Below, one piece after another: positions 34,371 through 47,500 of a stretch of 64,000 nucleotides of DNA (its first letter is position 1; the number at the start of each line of letters is the position of its first letter). A program made the position numbers and the translations under genes. The DNA lies in the NCBI GenBank assembly GCA_019914945.1, contig CM034108.1, positions 5,838,001-5,902,000 on the forward strand, in the 5' to 3' direction. The notes beneath the pieces were generated by a model, which was not told the origin of the DNA, ran no database searches, and saw only the letters and a program-made list of their open reading frames with translations. The stretch is from Typha latifolia. Taxonomy: Eukaryota > Streptophyta > Magnoliopsida > Poales > Typhaceae.

Positions 34371-35024
34371 TTAAAAGATACATAAGGATACTTCTAATTA
34401 ATATTATATAATATTTCATAATTTTATAAGGATATTATTAAATCATTTCTAATAATTAAGAGTAGGTATTGAAAATTGAGGAAAAACTGTCCATATCATA
34501 AATAAGAGTATTTTTATGCAAATTACCTGTAATGTGTAAATATTAACAAATATAAGATATAAAATAGAAATAGGTGAAATTGTTTGGTGTTAAATGTAAA
34601 TTTATATTTATTTTAATTTGTAGATATATAAGAAAGAAGAAAAATAAATAAACTAATTAAAAAAGTAAAATGATATGATAAAGGGGATTTTTCAATTTAA
34701 TTACATTTAGTTTTGCAATTTTAGCATATAAAGTTGAGTGCATATATTTTCTATAGTCAATACATATTTTTTTATATTAGAATGTGTAAAATTTACATCT
34801 ACAATGCACATTAGAGTTTATTATTACAAATTAAAAAATCAAATATAATTAAATTATAAAAGCTTCACGCAACCAATAAAAAGCCCTTCAATTTTTTAAT
34901 TGATAGAAATAGGCCAATCTATTATCAAATTATAAATTTACGCCTTTTTTACTTATTTAGACTAATTTATTTTTTCTTTAATCCAACCGAATTATTTAAT
35001 CTCAATGTAGGCATTGTTCAAATT

Positions 35025-35345
35025 AGAGCATACTTTTTGCTTAAGCGATATGTACAAATTATATACGTAATGCGCGGTGTTTTTTTTTTTTTTAAAATCT
35101 CAATGAGCATATTGTTAAAAATTGCAGTGTATGTTTTATATAAGTGATGCGTATATATTACATAAGTGATGCACAATGTTTTTTTGAAATTAGAGCGTAT
35201 TTTTTTGTATAAGAGATGTATATAAATTATATAAGTAATGTATGCCTTTTTTTTAAATCTTGATACTCATATTGTTGAAAATTAAAACATATATTTTATA
35301 TATGCGATACTTATAAATTACATAAGTCATGCGTGACTTTTTTCA
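35025..35345. repeat. Degenerate tandem array upstream of the peptidase gene
   Basis: About four units of roughly 85-100 bp. Each has a variant of 'aagcgatatgtacaaattatat' or 'aagtgatgcgtatatattacat', then 'gtaatgc', a T-rich run and 'aatct(c/t)aat'. Similar in wording to 30175-30560. Confidence 0.55.
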
Positions 35346-35571
35346 GGACACGATAGTCTTTTTGTTAGGGCTAAATCAGTAAAAAAAAGTTAAAATTGTA
35401 ATTTGATAATAAAGGGCCTATTTCTGTAAATTAGAAAATTAAAAGACTTTTTCTGCAAATAATATTATATAATTTTATAAGGGTAGTATTAAATCATTTA
35501 TCATAATAGGTATTGAAACGACTCAACAAGCCAAAGTCGTCGACATCTCTGTGCGGGAGAGAGGCGAAAAA

Positions 35572-38500
35572 ATGGCGGTGGGGATTTCGCAGGTGGAGAT
35601 CATCAAACCCCGCACGGATAAGCGTGAGTATCGAAGGATCGTCCTCCCCAATTCCCTGGAGGTCCTCCTCATCAGCGATCCCGAAACCGATAAGGTCTTC
35701 CCTTTTCTCTCCCTTTTCTCTCTCGCGATTATATCTCAATTCAGCTTGGTGGATCGCTATCGTTTATTCCAGGCTGCGGCTTCTATGAATGTTTCTGTTG
35801 GCTATTACTGCGATCCGGAGGGCTTAGAGGGACTCGCTCACTTTCTTGGTGAGTTATTCTTCTGTAATTATGGCATGAAGTACGGGTGGGTGGTAAAAAA
35901 TCTTAAATTGTGTAACTTAGACAAGCTTGATATATGCAAACGAATTCACACACGGTCAATTCTTCTGTGTGTCTATTGGTATTATTGAACAAAGTAGCTC
36001 ATAGTGGGAAGAATAAGTGAGAACTTTATATTGACTTATGGCGGCAAAGCAGCCATCTTTTTTGATAATAAATTTGGAATTCCTTTACTCATGCAAGTTG
36101 CCTTTCCTTGCAGAACATATGCTGTTTTATGCTAGTGAGAAATATCCGGTGGAAGATAGTTACTCAAAGTATATTGCAGAGGTATTTTCTAGTTTTCTGA
36201 ATTTGAGTTTTGAGATACATGTTGTTTTCGTCAGTGGCCATGATCTATCTTCTCTGCCATTCCTGTTGCTTTAATGAAGTTATTTTGGTATTTGAATGTT
36301 TGCAATTCCAGCATGTTTTTTGCGATTATGTGAGTTTTTTTTTAACGGATCACTTGAATTTCTAATGGGATTGTTTTAGTTTTGCACTACTTGCTAAAGA
36401 GGATCTTGTTTATTGTACTACTTTTCTTGGTTTATGCATCTAACTATCTAAGTGGCCAATCTGATCAAGATATCAGTATAATTGAACATAAGGTTGCACA
36501 CATCTTGCATTCCCTAGATATGCTTTGGTGGGAGCCTCATGCAATAGGACATTCTTTTCTTAAATAAGGCTTGACTCTTTTTAAGCCATAGTTTACACTA
36601 TGCTCAGTATACACTTGAAACAAACCGAGACAATGCAAACAAAGAACAATGCAGAACCATGTTTGAGCTCTTTTTCTTTAGGAGCCTATGGTGATGATCA
36701 TGAGCCCATATCAAACATATCTCTCTCATACCGCTTCCAAGGAGGAAGTGACACTATATGGTAATATTGCCTGCTCTCGATGAACGGTTGATAAATAATT
36801 TGTGGCTGCAGACAAAGAACCTCGACTGAAAGGCCCATCACTGTCACAACTCAAAACTAGTTACCAACCCAACTGACATCATTGTATGTTGGTGCGGAAA
36901 ATACATATGAGCCCTCGACCTCTAATACTGCATCCTAACCCTGAGCGTCGGGTACCATATATCCCACTTTATCCGAACCTTCCGTAAAGTATATTTTTGG
37001 AACACCGATAAATGATAGGCTGTCACAACAGTATTCAGTGCTTGCTTATTCTCAGTGGATAACTTGCCTAATCGTCTGGAAACTGTTGACTAAAACCTGA
37101 GGTGTATAATAATGACAATATGGATAGCATTATCACTACATGTCTCCACGCTCTTACGCTAGGGGACTCTTTGGAATTATCAGACTCAGCTTTCAATTTG
37201 CTTAGTGGCTTGAACTGATATGTGTGATGGGATGCATGATAAAAGTAATGTATATGAATGTGACAACTATGATCAGATAATCAAACTACATCAGATGTCC
37301 AAATATAACACAAAAATTAAATAGCTACCAATTCACAATATATTGAAGATACACTCCTACTTGATAGCAATCTATTAAGGTATTGCACAAAATCTCCAGC
37401 AATATGATACATGGTAAACAACTAATAATGTTCTATACACAAATCTAATTTATTATTTGGTAATAAAAGATAGGAAAATTTTCATATGACACTCTGTCTT
37501 ATAATAAAATTATGATTTATGTCTTATATTTTTACTATTTGCAAATCGAGTCTTATGATTTAACGAATATGTATAAAAAATATTCTGTCATTAGATCTGT
37601 TAGTTAAACTTAACAAAACTCTTAGGTTAAATTAATTATGCTAGAAAGATTATATATGGATATTTGGAATAATACTTTAAGTTTAGGGTTAAATATATTT
37701 TACCCTCTTATATTTATATCCAAAATCACTTTATTCCTCCTGTTCAAAAAGTCCCAAACCAGTCATTGTATTTGTGACTAAAGTGAAGCCGTCAGTTTTT
37801 CTATCAAAGTTAATAGAGTGTGTCTAAATGACCAAAATACATTTTGTATTTATTATGCAAAATAGATGGGTTTTTGATCTTGTTCCTAGATGTGATATAA
37901 CTATTAAACTTTATAAAAACTTAGGTTTAAGAAAATTTACTATATATTTGGCACAACCTAGAAAGTAAAAGAAGAAAATATGTGGGTATTTTTTAAGGGA
38001 ATAGAAAATAGGTTAAAACCGTCTTGATCATCCTAACACCCATAATAACAAAAGACGATATTTAAAGTGATAGCGCTGTAGAGGTGATCTATTGTAGTTG
38101 CAGAACTGAGTCTTTTTTTTTTTCTTAGCCTTGGGTTTACATTTGTAAACTTTTCTAATGAAGTTTTCATTCTGTACATGCTAGATCATGAATTAGTAAT
38201 TGCATCCAATCTTTGAAAAAGTCCCAATTGTTTTGAACTTTCGATTTTTGGAATGGGATATTTACGGATTCCCCATGAATAGGATCAAACTTTATTCCAT
38301 GATATTTTCATAAGATTTGTTTTTCTTATTCTTAAGCAACCTTTTTCTTGTCCTAGATTTAACACATACCAATCTGATTAGATCCATTGGAATGCCCTTC
38401 TGGGGGGGCCCGAGCCATTAGTGAGATACCACTCTGGAAGAGCTAGAATTTTAACCTTGTGTCAGGACCTACGGGCCAAGGGACAGTCTCAAGCTAGTTG

Positions 38501-41500
38501 CAAATAACTGGGATGAAATTGTGAGAGAAGGCTTGCTCAATTCGTTTGCAGATCTACAACCAAATATATTAATTAACAATATCATTATTAGTAACAATAT
38601 AACAATTTGGGCTTGTATCTGCTTCTCCTAGTGCTCGAGGTGTGAAATTCATCTAAAGGGCTTAATATGCGCTTCACTCTTCCTGAATAAATGCTCTTAT
38701 ATGTTTTGTTGTTCTATTACTCTTTATTAAGACAGAAAGAAAATGCAAATAGTTGATTAAATGAATAGCATATCTATATGATCTTGGTGCAAGGTATGAT
38801 TAAATGTGTAGATAGCGAACCGTACCTGCCCTCTCTTACTTAACACGACATACACTAGTAGTACCTATACCAGTAAGTGCACTCACAACTCACACAGCAG
38901 TACCAAACAATTTTCGCATAATCTCTTGTTTCTAATATGGTGGATGGATTAGTGAATGTACATTCAGGATTTTCTCTGGTATTTGTTTCTGTGAGTAAAA
39001 GCAGCACTGCATCCTTAATAGCAAATTCAAATGGATCAGTGCGACAGTGTTTATCTCTTATTCTGCTGAGTAACTTTTTCTTCATATCTTTCATAACCAT
39101 ACTTCTGGATACTTAAATGTTAAAGAACTTATTTCTAAATTATCCATGAGAATTTCCCACTGATGCTAAATTTGCATTTCTATTATTAAATCATGTATTA
39201 TAGGCTTTATAGCATTACATAGAATAGTAAAAGATCAACTATATTGAGATGTTGCTGTTTGCAAACTCATAATATGATATTTGTGGATAATTAGCATGGT
39301 GGTTCCACAAATGCCTTTACAAGCTCCGAGGAAACAAACTTCTTCTTTGATATCAATGCTGACTGCTTGGAAGAGGCCTTGGATAGGTGTGTTGGTTTTA
39401 CATGCTCCTAACTTGTTTATCTTTTTCTTTCTATTTAGTAAATTCTGATTTTATTCTCTTTGTTCTACAGATATGCACAGTTCTTTATCAGGCCATTGAT
39501 GTCTGCTGATGCTACTCTTAGAGAAATAAAAGCTGTTGACTCCGGTATATAGTACTTTTATGCTCTTAGTTATCTGTTTCTTTTGAGCGTGAATATTCAT
39601 TTCCTTTTCTCACCAGAGAATCAAAAAAATCTATTATCTGATGCCTGGAGAATGAATCAGGTACAATCTGCTACACTTTATGCAGAAATTTCTATTTTCA
39701 CAAACATTGGTTGTAGATAAAAAGCATAATGATACTTGAGATTTTAGAGTAACATAATTTATTTGATGAGTATACTGCAAGTTCTTAGTTACTTTGGATC
39801 GGAGAATATTGTTTCTAATACAGGAGAGAGCTGAGGGAGGGTCAATGGATGGGGAAGTGTTTGAGCAATTGCTTGATATGATTTGAGTTTGATCGGATCA
39901 ACTCATAGAGACATTGGACTCGATGGATCGAGTCTATTTGTCTTTAATTATTTTATGATGTAAGCCCTTAAAGCAAGTCTAATTAAGTTATGTGAGTCAT
40001 TAATACAAATCCAAATAAGTCATGAAAGCCTTTAAGATAAATCTAGTTAAGTCGAGTAAACCTTTAAGGCAACTCCAAATTAAGTCATGTAAGTTTTTAA
40101 GATAACTTCTAATTTGAGTCATGCCAGCTTCTAAGGCTAATCTTGGTAGGATTTATTGTATCCGATCTCTATATATATAGAGAGATTAGACTCCTTTGTT
40201 TAATCACCTAAGCATTGGGAATTTATTTTAGTTTTGAATTTATCTTAAAATTAAGAGTAAGATAACCTAGGAATAAAAGTAAATTAATCTCTCTCTACTA
40301 TATTTCCATCTTTTCTCTCCACTATCACCACCACTACCATATCTCATACAATTGAAACCCACCACCTTCCATCCACTCCGTTAACCATCATACACCCTAA
40401 CTAAAGCCTAGACTCTTGTTGCGGATCGACTATAATCGGTCTGTAACAATTTGGTGTTAGAGCAGACTTTTGTTGCGGTTCGACTCAATCGGTCCAAAAT
40501 AATTTGGTATCAGAGTAGACCTTTGTTGCAGTTTGACTCAGTCAGTCCGTAACAATTTGGTATCAGAACTCAAGTACCCCTAGGCTGGTTCATAACAATA
40601 ATTAGAATTTTAATTTTCACCGAATACGAGTTCTAGTTTAGTCTTTGTTTTCATTTTAGAAGAATAAATTAACAGGCCATGGTCAAATTCATGGGTTAGC
40701 TTGATTTGGTCCACCTACAACTTACACATACGACACTTTATTCCTATTCTAAAGTCTAGTTAAATTTCTTTCATATGAGGACATAATACTTTTTTGAGAT
40801 GAGCTGAATGTGATACACTGACTTGTCTTTATATCTACATTATCTAATCTAGTTGAAATTTTCTAATCAACCATAAGGAGAAGAAAATTGAGGAGCAAGC
40901 GTCATGCATTCTCTCTCCCTCTTGCTCTCTCTCTTTTCAAAACTAAAACATATCGTAAAGTAATAGTGTTCAAGTGGCTAGTTGCTATCAGCATCAAATA
41001 ATATCACACCATCCTTCCTATCTTCTTTGTCTTTACCACAAAGGGCCTTGTTGTTTTATGGGTTAATTGTATGCATATCTCCTTGCATCTATACCTTATT
41101 AGTTATTACCCTTCATAGATTTTGTATTTAAATGTGTATTCCGCTTAAAACTCTGGTTTCCTTGTGAACCTGCCTTTTTACTTATTCAAGCTGGTTATCC
41201 AACCCTTTAGATTAAATTTTTGACATTGTTAATGCTGCTGTTTTTAATTTAGGTGCATAGTAAACATAATTAAACCACTTCAATTTGTATAAATTTCTAT
41301 TTATGTTTTAGGAAAATAAAGTAGTTTCTGGCAGGTGTGTTTGAACGCAAAGGGATGGCATTTGAACGTTGTGTTTGAACGCCTGATCTTGCGTTCACAC
41401 ATATAGAGAACACATTTTAGCTGTTTGAATGCAATTGGTGTGCGTTCGAACGCACGATGGGTAAGTTGAGTTGTAATATAATTTGTTTAGAGTTTTTGGA

Positions 41501-44500
41501 TGTTTGGCTAGCCTTCAAATATGTGGAAAAGCAGCCTATTTGTATTATTGATTATTGTATTTGGTTTTCATATAGGCTTGAGCCACCTTCTCCATCCTCC
41601 TTCCTCCCCCTCGGAATCCAACCTGAGTTTTTGTTTATAGTCGAGGTTAATCTTCCGTCACTTCTCCCTTCTCTCTCTAGCGGCCAGCTATACCTAGAAG
41701 CTCTATTCTCCCACTTTATCTTGTTTCAAGCACTAGTCCATTCACTATACTCATAATCATATCCCATAACTCTAACCACATATTTTACGTCCACCCCGCT
41801 ACCTCTTGACCTTCAGTTATTGTTTCATACGTAACAGTCGATATACTCATTCGATAGGTGAGATTTTGGTGGCGTTGGATTCCTAACTCCCAGAGGAACA
41901 ACATATCCGAATCTCAGATCGATCTAACGGTTGGATCGAACTCAGTTACCTTTGCAAGTTCCGTACTGAATTTTGTTCAGATTATTAAATTGGATAGAAA
42001 ATCGTCTTCACCAAAAATGACCATAATAGTTAATTAAAAACTAAACAATGTAATAGTAGAAAACATAGATACCTTAACCTGAGAGGTCATCTATGAAAAA
42101 ATAATGAGTATATTTTTGCAAAAATAGTAAGTATATTTTTGCCTTTCTGCTCTTAAATGGATCAAAATTAAGGGTTTTTGATAGGTGTCTATGCAAGAAT
42201 CGTCTTTTTAGGGGTATATATGCAAATATTGAATTTTAATATTTAGTATTTACACATGCAAATATTATACAGAGAGCTATATATGTAAATAGATATTTTT
42301 GAACGGTATATATGCAAGAAAAACCTTGTTTCCAATATTTTTCGGTTTGCTCAAATCAAAATACTATAATTTTTAGAGATTTATGGATTTGATTAGAAGT
42401 ATGGATTGTTCTTTTCTTGTTTATACATAGGAAGCTATCATTTTATAATGTGTAAGCTATATATTCTTCATGATTGCCAAGAATCTCATTTATTCCTAGT
42501 AGCGTCAGAAATGCAATTTTGGTTATGATAATCTCTGATTACATTAGTATAAGACTTATTGGTAGAGAAATAATGATTTTACATAGATGATTATCTTTCT
42601 CTTTGAGGTTATGTCAACTTGAAATATAATATCACGAGTTTTTCTTTTCGGTCTAATTGCTTACAGATAATATATACTTTATTTATTAAAAATTGTTGAT
42701 TCGCAGATTCTCAGATTTTTACCTCTTATCCTTTTTGGTGAAAATCCTCTTACAAGTGTATGATTGATTGAGTTGAATGACTGCATAAAGAAAGTTTCTG
42801 AAAGGCTTTAGAGTAACTCAGTTTATTTCCTTATTGGTCTTAAGCAGATTGAAAGTGAATAGCAACACGGATGTATAATGTTTCTCCAGTGAATATCTTA
42901 AGAATGAACCAGTTAGAGAGCATTTGGTATTGTAATGTTCATGCGACCTACTGGGTTATGGCTTTGCGAACAAGAAGAAAACTTATGCAACATGATAGTA
43001 CAAAAATAAGTAAACTCCTTATATAGCAACAAGGATTTATAATGCTGTCTGTCACACATTCACTGATGTTTATTAATTATAAACAAAACTTGAATTGTTT
43101 ATGAAAACATCATGAAGGGAGCCTTCTGCTCCTATTTCCATTATGTAAGTATCTGTTTCTTATATTGTTAATTTGTCAATTATATATATTATTGCGAAGA
43201 TTAAAACATATTGATAAATTTGCCAAAGAAACCCTATATCTATATTTTGCTTTTATTATCATTCACATCCAACCATATGGATATTTATCATTCGACCCTT
43301 ACATTTGCTTTTACTATCTTAAAGACAACTTGACTTTGGTATCTTAGTGAACAGTTACTATATATACGAGTTTAATTAAATATAGAAGCAAAATGACTTT
43401 AATACCCTTAAGTTTCAACTTTAAAGTAAAAAATAAAAGGGAGACCAGATTTTAAAGTGAAATTAGGGGTACTTTCAAGGTTCCAAAAATCGGTATCGGG
43501 ATTGGGATTAGCCGTTCGGAAAAACAATACGTATCGGCCGCCTGTATTGGATCGGATTATTTTAATTAAATAAAATTCTAAATATTATTTAAAAATGTTG
43601 AGAAATTTTTAAAAATTTAGAAAAAATTATAAGAAAATAAGAAATAATAATTACTCACATATAAAGCTAAAAAAGTAGAAAAACTAAATATTTAACTATT
43701 AGTCTGAAGTATCCATTTTTTCTACACTTTCTCTTTCTTTCTATCTTTTTCTCTCTCTCTCTTACCCTCTTTTTTTTTATCTTTCCCTCTCTTCTTCACT
43801 CTTTCTCACCCTCTTTTTTTTTAATCTTTCCTTCTCTCCCTCACTCTCTCTTCCTTTTTCCCTTTCTCTCCCTCACTCTCTCTTTCCATCTCTCTCTCTC
43901 TCCTTCTCTCTCTAGCTGCTGCTGTCAGCAGCAGCTGTCCCTCTCTCCCTCATTCTCTCTTCCTTTTTCCCTATTTCTCTCTCCCTTTCTCTCTCCTTTT
44001 CTCTCTCTTTCCCTCTCTCTCTCCCTCTCTTTCTAGTTGTTGCCGCTTGTAGTAGGCAGCTGTCTGTTGCAGCAGACAGCTGCTGCAGCCGCTTGCAGCA
44101 GCAGCAGACAACTGTTGCTGTTGCAGGCGGCTGTAGCTAGCAGCCACCTGTAAGGCTGAAACCAGCCAACTGGCTGATTTTGGCACGGATCGGGATCGGC
44201 TATAGTCGATCCCGATCCGTTTTGGCCGATCCCACTCGGGATTGGCCGAAACTAGAAACTATGGGTACTTTAATTTTATATTTTCAAAAGTAATGGATAT
44301 TCTTTATCTTGTTAGTTGTTGTTAAGTTAAAGTTTATCTGAAAAGTATTTTTGAGATATTAAATGTAGAGGTCAAATGATAAATATCTATGTGGTAGGTT
44401 GTGAATTATAATAAATACAAAATTTAGTGTGTTTTAATAAAATTCCAAGCATATTTTTAAGATGGAAATTTATTTTGACCTCTTATTGAATAATGTTCAG

Positions 44501-47500
44501 TATCAATTTGGTGTACTTGAAGTCTTTTTCACTTCCTGATCTATGTAAACTACAAACATATTTATTTTTGTTTAAATTCTAATAGAATAATCTATACAGA
44601 GCCTAAAAACTTTGAAGATAGGGAAAGATCTCTATATAAAGGGCATCTTCTCTAGCCTACGGTGACCTAAACTAGTATTGTAATCTTTTTCACTTCCTGA
44701 TCTATGTAAGGTACAAACATATATATTTTTGTTTAAAATTTAATAGAATAATCTATACATAACCTAGTGAATTCAACTTTGAAGATAAGGAAAGATCTCT
44801 ATATAAAGGGCATCTTCTATGGCTTATGGTGACCCAAATTAGTATTGATCTCATTGTCTTTATTCTTAAGATATGCAATATAGCAAGAGATTTTGTATTG
44901 TTGAAAACTACCCTCTTTTCTTTTAGCTCAGGAGTTATTATAACAGTTTTCTTGTAGGTTGTTAGAGACAAGGATTATCATATTGATGGCACATACCATA
45001 CTGATTAACTACTAAGAGGGTTGGTGCAAATTGTAGACCCTTGGGCCAAGTTATCTATGCTAATCAACATAGTGTAGGTATGGGACGACAGAGGGCAGGC
45101 ATGAGGAAGATGCTGGGCAACATATGTAGTACCAGGATGATGGGAGTTTACATAGTTATTAGGACTAGTGTCAATTGCTGTGTTGAGAATTCGAGCTGAT
45201 TTTTCTAGGTATGGTAAGTATCGAATGGCATTGGGTTACTGCTTGATACTATAATTCTTGCTTTGGAAACTAACATTGCAGAGCTTTCATTATCTATTTC
45301 TAGGTTTCTACTTCTAGCAGGATATCTAATTATCTATCTAGTTCGTTAGTTTATGATATTTGGAAAAAAGTGCCTACCTCGTGGGTTCATTTTGATTCGA
45401 ACCATACCTTATCATTTTCCAAAATAACCCCTATGTTTTGTAAAAAAGTTCATTTAAACCTTGGGTTAATTTTAACTCATCTCACCATAACATATATTCA
45501 ATCTTATTCAAGGTGATATTTTTATTTTTTTAAATGTCTAATTTTAATTAATCTTATTCAAGGTGATATTTTTAAAATGTCCAAATTTAATTAATCTTGT
45601 TCAAGGTGGTATTTTTAAAATGTTTAAGTATCGTCAATGCTCACTCACAATGAGCTCAAATATAATAGTCTTACCCTCGCAATCATGTAATTTTTTTTTC
45701 CGAATCTTCCTTTCTAATGTTTATATTTTGAATTTCAAATTGATCCTTTGTCAATGATATTCAAAGCTTCAAACTTTTCTCTTAGCAAGGGTATACTTTC
45801 ACGTCACTTGATTGTCTTAATGGTAAGCAACATTTGGGTTCCATGATAATTATAGTAGGGTGCTAATTGTATATTTTCTTGTAAATGGTAGGGTTAGGTT
45901 CAAACCATAAAAGTTCATAATGTCGGGGATGTTACGGTCGCTTTTTGTGAATATGATTTTCTATTCGATTTGATAATCTGGACTGAATTTAGTATGGAAC
46001 TTGTGAAGATAACTGTGATTGATTCAATTGTTGGATCCATCTAAGATTTAGATATGTTGTTCCTTTGGAAGTTAGGAATTCAACGCAACCGTAATTTCGT
46101 TGATCGAATCAGTAGATCGAAAGTTACGTGTGAAACAATGACCAAAAATCAAGAGGTAGTGGGATGGACGTGGAATATGTGGTTAGGGCTATAAAAAATG
46201 ATTATGGTATGATAGATGAATTAGTGCATAGAACTAGATAAAGGGGGAGAAAGGAGCTTTCAGGTATGACTGGTTGTTAGGGAGAGAAGGGAGAAGTGAC
46301 GGAGGATTAACCTCAGCCATAAACGAGAAATTGAGTTAGATACTAAGAGGGAGGAAGGAGGAGGGAGAAGATGGCTTAAGCTTAGATGAAAACTAATTTC
46401 AATATTCAATAATTAATAGAAGCTGCTTTTCCACATATATAGAGACTAGCTAAATATTTAAATAAACAAATCTTATTACAACTCAACTTAATCCTAAACA
46501 AGTCCTATTACAACTCAACTTTTTCGTCGTGTGTTCGAACGCATTCTGATTGTATTTGAACAGACAAAAGACGTTCTTTGTATGTGCGATCGTTTGAACG
46601 CCATTCATTTGTGTTCGAACGCATCTGACGGAAACTATTTTATTTTTCTAAAACATAAATAGAAATTGATACAAATTGAAGCAGTTTTGCACCTAAATTA
46701 AGAACCGCATTAGGGGGCTTTTTGTAAATTTCCCTATTATAAATGGTTAATGTTTTTCAAGCTTTAGATGTGGTTGGATTAAGCTTCAGACTAGGAGGAC
46801 CAAGAAGGAAAGTTCATAATACTTTGGTACCTGGCATAGTTCCAAGTTTTGTTGATCCCGAGTAAGATCAGCCAAAATAGATCGGGATCGGCCATAGCCA
46901 ACCTGGTACGGTCTTTCCTTTCTCTTCTTTCTCCTTTCTTTTCTCTCTCTATTTATTTTCATTTCTTCTCTCTGGTGCCCCATTTCATTTCTCTCTCTAC
47001 TCCCAATCACTAGTGTCTCCTCTCTTTTTCTTCCTCTCTTTCTTTCGAATCTTTCCTCTGATCTCTTCCTCCCTCTCTTTCTCTGTTAGTCTCTTTCTTT
47101 TTTAATCTCTGCTACTGCAGCAAAAAATCTTCTATAATAATAGAGAATGAGATAGAGGGATGAGAGAGAGAGAGAGATGGAGTAAGAGAAAAAGTGAAAA
47201 AATAATTAGAGAAAAGATTTGCCTTGCGACCGACCTTAAGAGAGAGAGAAAGAGGAGGGAGAGAGAAGAAATAAAAAAATAAAATTAGAAAAATAAAATT
47301 TGCCTTGGTAGGAAAAGAGAGAAAAGGAAAGATAAGGGAGAGCCAACTCGATTTAAATATTCATCAAATTTTTGATTAAGGTGATGTATTTTTTTAGTTT
47401 TAAGTTCTATATGTGAGTAATTATTATTTCCTTATTTTCTTATCTTTTTTCTAAATTTTTCTGTGTTCTTAAATAATATTTAAAATTTTGTATAATTAAA

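Larger units (their letters stand above)
33684..35570. other. Intergenic region upstream of the M16 peptidase gene
   Basis: AT-rich, with no gene. It contains a small MITE (33976-34370) and a degenerate array (35025-35345). The peptidase promoter should lie in the last few hundred bases; I see no clear TATA box in the 80 bp directly upstream of the start codon. Confidence 0.45.
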
